NCBI GenBank assembly: GCA_051004015.1
Contig: JBPCKT010000054.1
Location: 1-13,643, forward strand
DNA length: 13,643 nt
From: SXOA01 sp051004015
GTDB taxonomy: Bacteria; Planctomycetota; Planctomycetia; Pirellulales; Pirellulaceae
Direction: 5' to 3'
Part shown: positions 1 to 5,848 of the stretch, piece after piece
Layout of the letters: each line of letters begins with the position of its first letter
How positions within the stretch are numbered: position 1 is the first letter of the stretch
Notes under the pieces: generated by a model
Databases searched by the model: none
What the model saw: only the letters and a program-made list of their open reading frames with translations
What the model was told of the DNA's origin: nothing
Translations under genes and position numbers: made by a program

Positions 1-225
1 CACCTGGCGGCGTTTCGTCGCGCCGGCAAAATTCCGACCACAACAAATCAATCGGCAAAAAACTCCGGCCACCGCCAACCACTTCACCGCGGCGGCGTGA
101 GAACTCGACTAGTTCAACGGGCTGCTAGCTCCGCGCGTCGCAAATACTGGTTGTTTGACTTTGTCCCTCGCCGGCACTATTTTGATCCCGCAGGGGACGA
201 AATGGCATCCGGTTCACCAGCATAG
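1..225 (+). other. Open frame running off the left edge; coding status unclear
   Basis: A reading frame is open from base 1 to a TAG at 223-225, about 74 codons. Its translation is rich in Arg, Ser and Ala, and I recognise no motif or family in it. It is in the same phase as the Suppressor-of-fused-like gene downstream, separated by the TAG and four codons. It may be the C-terminal end of a gene that begins outside the window, or simply chance openness in GC-rich DNA. Near its end, at 186-202, a small hairpin (TCCC-GCAG-GGGA followed by CGAAA) resembles the inner hairpin of the REP-like element at 7681-7887. That argues that at least the last part is intergenic-type sequence. Nothing else is recognisable in bases 1-237. 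Confidence 0.2.
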
Positions 226-237
226 GCGTGGTCACGA

Positions 238-852
238 ATGAGCGAAGATCGCGACGATTCCGAAGCCCAGGAATGGTACGACCGTAAGAGTGCCTTGATG
301 TCGGATGCGCTGGGGGAAGAACACAATATGGTGATGCATGCGATCATTCCGTATGCCATTGGAGGGGGCCTCGATCTTTACTACTTTCCCCATGGCATCC
401 CGCGGACCGCGATTGCGACCAAGGAACTTTCCGAGATGCCTGGCGAGGGTTCCTCGAACAGGGTCTTCACTAACTATGAACTCGTGATGTTCACCCGCCA
501 TCCGCTCTCGCTCGATGAGGCCCAGGACAAATCGACCCCCTTTGGCCGAGCGCATCAGTCCATTAGTGCGATTCTCGAGTGCATCGCCCGATATAGCGCG
601 CAGGCGACATTGAACCCGCACGAGACCTGCGAATTTCCGGAGGACATGGAGACAGTCGGCGGCAAGTGCTTGATCTTTGATGCCTATGGGGCCGATGGTG
701 AGCACGCTGAATTCGGCCTACTCGCCATCATCGAGATCCACCACAGCGAAATGGACTACGCACGCAGCCACAGTGGCAAACAGCTCCTCGACAAACTGAA
801 GAAGGCCGGCCACTACCCCTATTCCGATCTGGAACGTCCAGCCGTCGCTTGA
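238..852 (+). CDS. Suppressor of fused (SUFU)-like domain protein
   Basis: A 204-residue soluble protein that resembles bacterial members of the Suppressor of fused family. Recognised stretches are YFPHGIPRTAIATKELS near residues 50-66, SSNRVFTNYELVMFTRHPL near 73-91, NPHETCEFPEDM near 123-134, and GGKCLIFDAYG followed by FGLLAIIEIHHSEMDYAR near the C-terminus. In animals SUFU restrains Gli transcription factors in Hedgehog signalling. Bacterial homologues are single-domain proteins, and comparative studies list SUFU among immunity-protein families of polymorphic toxin systems; no role is proven for this one. No signal peptide or membrane segment is seen. The ATG at 238 is the first start after the in-frame TAG at 223-225, although the upstream AGGCGTGG is a poor ribosome-binding site. 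The gene ends 17 bp from the convergent asparaginase gene. Assignment is by remembered family sequence only. Confidence 0.72.
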   Translation: MSEDRDDSEAQEWYDRKSALMSDALGEEHNMVMHAIIPYAIGGGLDLYYFPHGIPRTAIATKELSEMPGEGSSNRVFTNYELVMFTRHPLSLDEAQDKSTPFGRAHQSISAILECIARYSAQATLNPHETCEFPEDMETVGGKCLIFDAYGADGEHAEFGLLAIIEIHHSEMDYARSHSGKQLLDKLKKAGHYPYSDLERPAVA

Positions 853-869
853 CCTTGGCGAGGTGTCGG

Positions 870-1826
870 CTACTCGTGCAGTGCCACGCACTTCTCCAGC
901 CGGGCTCCTTTCTCATCCGCAATCGCATACTGCTTCGGCCCCTGCATGGTCACTCCGGCATGAGAGCCGTCTTTCGCCAAAACATACAGCCAGAGATTGA
1001 ACTTCGGCCGCCCCTCACCGTCCCGTTGTTCCGGCCGCGTTTTGGCGGCGATGCGGCGCAGGAGCTCAAGGCCGGCTTGTTCGGGGGAAAAACCGCCGCG
1101 GAGCAGCTCAATGGCGGCGAAGGAGGTGACGTTTTCCAGGTTCGCTTCGCCGTGGCCGATGCTGCCGCAGGAGCCGACGTCGTTGTCGGCGTAGAGGCCG
1201 GCGCCGAGAATGGGCGAATCTCCCACGCGTCCCGGCATTTTGAAGGCGTGGCCGCTGGTGCTGGTGCAGCAGGCGAGGTCGCCGCCCGGGCCGATGGCCG
1301 AGACGTGAACCGTGCCGATTTTGCCATGCCCGGCTGGTCCGCGGAAATGGACCTCGAACCACTTCTTCACCTTCGGGTCCACATCTTCCGGCGGCGGGGC
1401 GCGCCAGTCGTCAATCTGCGACCTGGTCCGCTTCCAGTGCAGCCAGACTTGCCGGGCATGTTCCGTGAGGAGGTTCTCCTCCGCGAAGCCGTTGGCCCGC
1501 GCGAACTTAAGTGCCCCTTCGCCGACGAGCAGCACCCGGTTGGTCTGCTCCATCAAGAGCCGGGCGACTTGCGACGGATGCCGCACCCGCTGAAGGGCCG
1601 CCACTCCAGCGCCCCGATGGGTTTCGCCGTCCATTACGGCCGCATCAAGCTCGACGACCCCCTCCTCGTTCGGAATGCCGCCGTAGCCGACCGTGGTTTC
1701 CTCCGGGTCATCCTCGATGAGCGACACTCCCTCCACCACCGCATCCAGCGGCGGCAGCCCCGCTTGCAGCCGCTGAAAGGCTCTCTCGGCTGCGGCCAGT
1801 CCATTGTGCGAGGCGATGACTTTCAT
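870..1826 (-). CDS. N-terminal-nucleophile asparaginase (glycosylasparaginase / isoaspartyl peptidase family)
   Basis: A 318-residue Ntn-hydrolase precursor of the type-2 asparaginase family, which hydrolyses N4-glycosyl-asparagine, isoaspartyl dipeptides or asparagine. These enzymes cut themselves just before a threonine that becomes the nucleophile. Here that residue should be Thr172 in the GTV motif. It is followed, at the same 16-residue spacing as in human AGA, by the TST motif (188-190). Then comes GRVGDSPILGAGLYAD (199-214), with Arg200 and Asp203 matching the substrate-carboxylate ligands, and later GHGEANL. The N-terminal half also fits the family (SHNGL at 6-10, DAV at 28-30, VGYGGIPNEEG at 46-56, LDAAVMDG at 60-67). 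No signal peptide is visible, so cytoplasmic action is likely, unlike lysosomal or periplasmic AGAs. The ATG lacks an obvious Shine-Dalgarno. The gene is divergent from the MOSC gene across 41 bp and convergent with the SUFU-like gene. Substrate cannot be decided from sequence. Confidence 0.88.
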   Translation of the reverse strand: MKVIASHNGLAAAERAFQRLQAGLPPLDAVVEGVSLIEDDPEETTVGYGGIPNEEGVVELDAAVMDGETHRGAGVAALQRVRHPSQVARLLMEQTNRVLLVGEGALKFARANGFAEENLLTEHARQVWLHWKRTRSQIDDWRAPPPEDVDPKVKKWFEVHFRGPAGHGKIGTVHVSAIGPGGDLACCTSTSGHAFKMPGRVGDSPILGAGLYADNDVGSCGSIGHGEANLENVTSFAAIELLRGGFSPEQAGLELLRRIAAKTRPEQRDGEGRPKFNLWLYVLAKDGSHAGVTMQGPKQYAIADEKGARLEKCVALHE

Positions 1827-1867
1827 GGGCGTGTGGGTTCAAGTAACTTAGAGGTGAGGAGCAACCA
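1827..1867. promoter_or_regulatory. Short divergent intergenic region (asparaginase / MOSC)
   Basis: Only 41 bp separate the two divergent start codons, so promoters for the asparaginase and the MOSC gene must overlap each other or the coding sequences. The MOSC ribosome-binding site GAGGTGAGGAG occupies the right end. No convincing -35/-10 pair can be named. Confidence 0.35.
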
Positions 1868-2356
1868 ATGTTGAACGGCAATCCTGTGTTTCATGGCAAG
1901 CTGCTGGCGATTGGCATCGCGGCAGATTCAAGGCTGCCGCTGGCCTCCGTAGATTCTATCGCGGCGATGGCGGGGCGCGGATTGACCGGCGACCGTTATG
2001 CCGAGGGAAAGGGCGTGGGGCAGAAAGGCCCAGCCAAACCGGACCAGGAAGTCACGCTGATCGAGCAGGAAGCCATCACCGCCGCCGGCCAGGAATACAA
2101 GCTCTCCATCACGCACCTCGATACCCGCCGCAATCTGCTCACGCAGGGAGTCCCTCTCAATCACCTCGTCGGCAAGACCTTCACCGTCGGCGAAGTCCTG
2201 CTCCGCGGCATCGAGCTTTGCGAGCCCTGCGGCCATCTGGAAAAACTGACCTGCGAAGGCATCAAGCGTTCCCTCATACACCGTGGCGGGCTCAGAGCCC
2301 AGATTGTGAAGAGCGGCGTCCTGCGAGTGGGAGATGTTGTACTGGCGGCGGAATGA
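1868..2356 (+). CDS. Small MOSC domain protein
   Basis: A 162-residue protein consisting almost entirely of a MOSC (molybdenum cofactor sulfurase C-terminal) domain, similar to stand-alone MOSC proteins of the YiiM/MOSC-only type. Seen features are AGRGLTGDRYAEG near residues 35-47, a conserved EVTLIEQEAI segment near 60-70, the THLDTRRNLLTQG core near 81-93, and the signature ELCEPCGHLE near 116-125, whose cysteine is the conserved MOSC Cys. It ends with HRGGLRAQIVKSGVLRVGDVV. MOSC domains are thought to carry sulfur or bind molybdopterin-linked metal-sulfur groups; stand-alone bacterial members are implicated in detoxifying N-hydroxylated compounds or in sulfur transfer. No molybdenum enzyme is adjacent. 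The ATG is preceded by an excellent ribosome-binding site (GAGGTGAGGAG, 6 bp spacing). It is convergent with glgA. Confidence 0.88.
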   Translation: MLNGNPVFHGKLLAIGIAADSRLPLASVDSIAAMAGRGLTGDRYAEGKGVGQKGPAKPDQEVTLIEQEAITAAGQEYKLSITHLDTRRNLLTQGVPLNHLVGKTFTVGEVLLRGIELCEPCGHLEKLTCEGIKRSLIHRGGLRAQIVKSGVLRVGDVVLAAE

Positions 2357-2376
2357 CAGCGCGCTCGTAGTGACCC

Positions 2377-2400
2377 TGGGCAGGCTGGAAGCCTACCCCA
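2377..2400. repeat. Short palindromic repeat between convergent genes, possible bidirectional terminator
   Basis: The 45-bp gap between the MOSC gene and glgA holds an imperfect hairpin. Arms TGGGCAGGCT and AGCCTACCC pair with one internal mismatch around a GGA loop. Read on the minus strand it contains the phrase GTAGGCTTCCAGCCTGCCC, which I associate with a scattered repeat in planctomycete genomes. There is no clear T-run, so termination by an intrinsic mechanism is uncertain. Confidence 0.45.
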
Positions 2401-2401
2401 C

Positions 2402-3907
2402 CTACTTCCCCGCCACCAGCCGCGCTCGCGCCTCCCCATGCCGCTGGTGGACTCGCTTGTAGACTTCCACGTACTTCTCCGCGCTCTTCCGCCACGACCA
2501 ATCTTGTGACATGCCGGTTTCGACGAGCTTCTGCCACACGTCTTTGCGGTGATGATAGGTGGCGACGGCGGCGCTGAGGGCGCCTTCGAGCGCTTGCGGC
2601 GAGTAGTCGTCGAACGCGAAGCCGGTGGCTGTGCCGCTCGCGATGTTTTCGTCGCTCGCATGTATCACGGTGTCGGCCAGGCCGCCGACGGAGCGGACGA
2701 CGGGAACCGTGCCGTACCGCAAGCTGTAGAGTTGATTCAGGCCGCAGGGCTCGTACTGGCTGGGCATCAGGAACATGTCGCTGGCCGCCTCGATGCGATG
2801 GGCCAGTTGCTCGTTGAACTGCAGCCGGGCGGCGACTTTGTGCGGGGACTCGCGGCTGAGGTACTCGAGCAGCTCGTGGTAGCGCGGCTCGCCGGTGCCG
2901 AGGATCACCCACTGGGCGTCGGTCTCGCGGACCCACCGCCGCATCACGTCCGCCACCAGGTCCCAGCCCTTCTGATCCGCCAGCCGCCCGATGAGCCCGA
3001 GCATGGGCGTGCCGGGCGATTGGGGCAGGCCAAGTTCCGCTTGCAGCGCGGCTTTGTTCGCCGCCTTCCCTTGCTGCCAGTTGGTGACGTCGTAGTGCGC
3101 CGGCAGGTGCGGATCGGTGGCGGGATTCCAAACGTCCTGCTCCACGCCGTTGACAATTCCCTCCAGCACGTCGGCCCGCTTCTGCAGCACTCCTTCCAGA
3201 CCGCAACCCATTTCCGGCGTTTGAATCTCTTGTGCGTAGCGGTTGCTGACGGTGCTGATGCCGTCGGCGAAAATGAGGCCGGTCTTGAGCAGATTGAGTT
3301 TGCCGTAGAACTCCATCTGGTGCATGTTGAAGTACTTCCAGTCCAGCCCGGTCACCAGCATGTCCCAGTGCCAGAACAGCCCCTGGTACGCCAGGTTGTG
3401 AATCGTCAGCAGCGGCGCGACGTTTTCATATCCCTGGGCGTGGGCATACTCAATCGACAGCAGCGCCGGAATCATTCCCGTTTGCCAGTCGTGGCAATGC
3501 ACCACGTCCACCGCCAGCTTGAGCATGCGGATGGACTCGAGCACGGCCCGGCTGAAGAACACGAACCGCTCGCAGTTGTCCTTGTAGTCCTCCCCTTTGT
3601 GCCGGTACAGCTCGTCGCGGTCGAAGTAGTCATCCTGCTCGACGAAGAACACCGGCACGCTCGTCCCCGGAATGTTCCCCCGCAGCAGCCGCCCGCGGAC
3701 GATTTTGTTGCCGATAGGAATATCGAACTTGAGATTCAGCGGCTCCATGGCGTGGCCGCTGCTCTTCACCTGGCGAAACAGCGGCATCACCACGGCCACG
3801 TTATGCCCCAGCCGCGTCAGCTCGACCGGCAGCGCCCCGCAGACGTCGGCGAGCCCACCGGTCTTGGCAAAAGGAGCAACCTCGCTGCTGGCGAACAGGA
3901 TATTCAA
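2402..3907 (-). CDS. glgA: Glycogen synthase (ADP-glucose:alpha-1,4-glucan glucosyltransferase, GT5)
   Basis: Cytoplasmic GT-B glycosyltransferase that adds glucose from ADP-glucose to growing alpha-1,4-glucan. From the chosen start the protein has 501 residues (E. coli GlgA has 477). The N-terminal starch-synthase domain opens with NILFASSEVAPFAKTGGLAD, placing the ADP-glucose-binding lysine at residue 15, as in E. coli. VVHCHDWQTG lies near 136-145 with His139. The C-terminal half has IGRLADQKG with Arg308 and Lys313, and the EPCGLNQL motif with Glu386 and Cys388, then RYGTVPVVRSVGGLADT. The frame stays open upstream to a TTG at 3964, but that extension is translated repeat sequence and does not fit the family. 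I therefore choose the TTG at 3907, with GAGGG four bases upstream. No other glycogen genes are in view. Transcription may start in the 180-bp leader, which holds a palindromic repeat. Confidence 0.95.
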   Translation of the reverse strand: MNILFASSEVAPFAKTGGLADVCGALPVELTRLGHNVAVVMPLFRQVKSSGHAMEPLNLKFDIPIGNKIVRGRLLRGNIPGTSVPVFFVEQDDYFDRDELYRHKGEDYKDNCERFVFFSRAVLESIRMLKLAVDVVHCHDWQTGMIPALLSIEYAHAQGYENVAPLLTIHNLAYQGLFWHWDMLVTGLDWKYFNMHQMEFYGKLNLLKTGLIFADGISTVSNRYAQEIQTPEMGCGLEGVLQKRADVLEGIVNGVEQDVWNPATDPHLPAHYDVTNWQQGKAANKAALQAELGLPQSPGTPMLGLIGRLADQKGWDLVADVMRRWVRETDAQWVILGTGEPRYHELLEYLSRESPHKVAARLQFNEQLAHRIEAASDMFLMPSQYEPCGLNQLYSLRYGTVPVVRSVGGLADTVIHASDENIASGTATGFAFDDYSPQALEGALSAAVATYHHRKDVWQKLVETGMSQDWSWRKSAEKYVEVYKRVHQRHGEARARLVAGK

Positions 3908-3911
3908 AAGG

Positions 3912-3916
3912 CCCTC
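3912..3916 (-). promoter_or_regulatory. Ribosome-binding site supporting the TTG start of glgA
   Basis: On the minus strand GAGGG lies four bases before TTG (3907-3905). This start puts the KTGGL lysine at position 15, as in well-studied GlgA proteins. There is no ATG in frame near the N-terminus, so start choice rests on this site plus family alignment. Confidence 0.6.
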
Positions 3917-3925
3917 AGTGTCTTC

Positions 3926-3992
3926 GTAGGATGGGATTCCTATCCCGTCCTTCGATATTGCCAAGTGGGACGGGATTGGAATCCCGTCCTAC
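3926..3992. repeat. Palindromic repeat element in the glgA leader
   Basis: A 67-bp nested palindrome. The outer arms GTAGGATGGGATTCC (3926-3940) and GGAATCCCGTCCTAC (3978-3992) are reverse complements apart from one base. Each half also folds on itself: GGATGGGAT/ATCCCGTCC with one G-T pair, and GGACGGGAT/ATCCCGTCC with no mismatch. The two half-hairpins are separated by TTCGATATTGCCAAGTG. It lies 10-85 bases upstream of the glgA start and is read through by an open frame in glgA phase, which produces a spurious N-terminal extension. The GGGATTCC/GGAATCCC core is of a type I associate with dispersed planctomycete repeats. In an mRNA leader it could form stable hairpins. Confidence 0.75.
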
Positions 3993-4087
3993 ATCTTTCC
4001 CACTCTCTGTATCTTGCAAATTTAGTTTATAGCTCACGATTCATACCCCGGCCACCGGCACAGAGTGACTCTGCATGAGCTGCAACC

Positions 4088-5578
4088 TCATTTTCCCCCG
4101 CTGCGCTCCCCCTGAGCCGCAAAGTTGTTCTGCGCAACACCGCAAGCGGCATCGATATTCGGCTGGCCGGTCCACATATTCCCTGTGAACCAGTTGCCCC
4201 GTCCGCCGGCAGCCTTCAGCGGGATGCTTTCGCCTCGGTCATCCCGAATCATGTTGTCCGCCACGCGACTGTCGGTGAGGTTCGTGAGCAGGATGCCGAT
4301 TTTGTCGCAGTCGAGAATGGTGTTGCCGGTGACGTGCATCCGCCGGCAGTCCTCCAGCGTCAGCCCCGCGTCGCTGGCTTGCACGTTATGCAGGTGCAGT
4401 CCGCTGATGGTGCAGTCGCGGCAATTCTTGAACACGACGTTGTTCTTCGCCTCGTCGGTGTAGCCGTACATCGGGTTGCGTTCCATCATGTTCGCCCCGA
4501 GGACTATCTGCGACGAATCTTCGACGAGCAGATTGTGGGCGTATCCCTGCCAGAAGGTGTTGCCGGTGATGGTCACGCCGCGGGCCCCAGCCAGGTGGAT
4601 GTTGGTCTGGATGTCGGAGAGGACGTTGTCCCCAATCGTGATGTGGCCGCAGTACACCTCCTGCTGCTTCCCCTTCGTGGTGAAAACGCCTTTTCCAAGA
4701 ATGCGGATGTTGGCGGACTCCTTGTCCGGAGTCAGCCGGGCGTGCTGAATCGTGCAGCCGACGATGGCCCCTTCCGCCATCGAGCCCTCGGTGCTGTCGA
4801 ACAGAACGTTCGCGGTCGGCTCGCCGGCGGGATCCATGTTGGCTTCAATGTCGCAGCCGCTGATATGCACGTTCCGCACCTCGCCGCCACGGACCACCAC
4901 CCCCCCGCCGCCGTTGTAGCTGATGTGCGAGCCGACGATGTTCGTCTGATGCAAGTTGACGTGGTCGAGATAAACCCCCACACCCCGGTTGTGATAAATA
5001 TGGCAGGCCGAAATGAGCACGTTCCGGTTCCGCTTCACCAGCCGCACCCCGTGCCGCAGCTCCCGCAGGAGCGTGCTCTCGATCGTGATTTGCATCGTGC
5101 CGCTCGCCTCAATCCCATCCGCCTCCGGATGCCCACCGACAATCTCGAGCCCGCTCACCCGCGGCATCCGTTGCTTCTCCCAGACATTCTCCTTGGCCGA
5201 AGCGGGGTCCGCGGTCCCCTCGTGGGTTCCCACAAAACGTATCGCGGGCCCTGGTCCGGCCATCACAATCCGGGCGGTGCCGTCGCCGACGAAAGAGGTC
5301 CAGCCGACTTTGTCCAGATCGACCTCGATGGTCTTGGAAATCCGGTAGGTGCCCCCGGGGAACCTGATCTCTCCCATCTTGGAGTCGACGGCACGTTGAA
5401 TGGCCGCGGTATCGTCGGTGATGCCGTCTCCTCGAGCGCCAAGCCGGCCGACCAGCCGAACCGGCTTTTCATTCTGAGCCGCCAACTGGACACCTGGCAG
5501 AATGTGACTGACGCCCCAAGCCGCCAGGGCAATCACCAGCGCCAGCATCACCCATCTGCCGAATGAATTTTTGAACAT
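4088..5578 (-). CDS. Exported right-handed beta-helix protein (pectate-lyase-3-like N-terminus)
   Basis: A 496-residue protein with an N-terminal hydrophobic segment (residues about 8-25, after MFKNSFGRW) that acts as a signal peptide or membrane anchor. The mature part begins with a motif typical of the pectate-lyase superfamily-3 fold: LGARGDGITDDTAAIQRAVD, then GGTYRISKTIEV. A long series of parallel beta-helix coils follows, seen as repeated short strands ending in N, G or D turns (for example HGVRLVKRNRNVLISACHIYHN, GVYLDHV, GVVVRGGEVRNVHISGCDIEAN, TITGNTFWQG, MHVTGNTILD, RVADNMIRDD). Such proteins bind or cut polysaccharides, but I cannot name catalytic residues or a substrate. The frame extends to a GTG at 5608; the ATG at 5578 is preferred because AAAGGA precedes it by 7 bases and the hydrophobic leader starts there. 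It is divergent from the RTX protein gene. Confidence 0.85.
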   Translation of the reverse strand: MFKNSFGRWVMLALVIALAAWGVSHILPGVQLAAQNEKPVRLVGRLGARGDGITDDTAAIQRAVDSKMGEIRFPGGTYRISKTIEVDLDKVGWTSFVGDGTARIVMAGPGPAIRFVGTHEGTADPASAKENVWEKQRMPRVSGLEIVGGHPEADGIEASGTMQITIESTLLRELRHGVRLVKRNRNVLISACHIYHNRGVGVYLDHVNLHQTNIVGSHISYNGGGGVVVRGGEVRNVHISGCDIEANMDPAGEPTANVLFDSTEGSMAEGAIVGCTIQHARLTPDKESANIRILGKGVFTTKGKQQEVYCGHITIGDNVLSDIQTNIHLAGARGVTITGNTFWQGYAHNLLVEDSSQIVLGANMMERNPMYGYTDEAKNNVVFKNCRDCTISGLHLHNVQASDAGLTLEDCRRMHVTGNTILDCDKIGILLTNLTDSRVADNMIRDDRGESIPLKAAGGRGNWFTGNMWTGQPNIDAACGVAQNNFAAQGERSGGK

Positions 5579-5848
5579 CGCCGTTTCCTTTGCCTGATTT
5601 TTAACCACTGCCCGTCGCCATGGACTTGCCGCCGCAGCAGAGTGAAAGAGCAGAATCTCCCATTTTTCTGTTTAATGCGGCCGATGTTGAAAAGCAAATC
5701 CCCAGTAATGAGCTATCTTTTAGATGTGCCAGATTCCCGTTCTTTCGCAGCGTCGCCGATTCCAGAGAGGAGGCACGCGCCGCGGGAGCCGTGAAATAAC
5801 CGACGGAATTGCGGGAGTCTCGCTGGTTTCCACAGCAAGGATCTTCCC
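5579..5848. promoter_or_regulatory. Divergent intergenic region between the beta-helix and RTX genes
   Basis: This 270-bp spacer separates the two divergently transcribed surface or exported protein genes and should contain both promoters. It is more AT-rich around 5640-5730 than its surroundings. The RTX gene has a good ribosome-binding site (AAGGA, 7 bases before ATG), and the beta-helix gene has AAAGGA. I see no small gene, and no -35/-10 pair that I would defend. Confidence 0.4.

Noticed and set aside
1309..1335. Apparent loss of the catalytic threonine in the asparaginase (Lys in GHGKIG)
   Set aside because: Aligning by the spacing to the TST motif places the nucleophile three residues later at GTV (Thr172), exactly 16 residues before TST as in human AGA. 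The active site is therefore intact.
849..1874. A 341-codon plus-strand frame opposite the asparaginase gene
   Set aside because: It has no recognisable family, is wholly explained as a shadow of the asparaginase gene, and overlaps both neighbouring genes.
2549..4078. A 509-codon open frame on the plus strand opposite glgA
   Set aside because: It is antisense to a gene with intact GlgA motifs, and its product is a low-information mix of Val, Gln, Arg, His and Gly with no domain. Long antisense frames are expected in GC-rich DNA.
4334..5566. A 410-codon plus-strand frame opposite the beta-helix gene
   Set aside because: Composition is typical of an antisense shadow, while the minus-strand product shows a signal peptide, a pectate-lyase-3 motif and beta-helix repeats.
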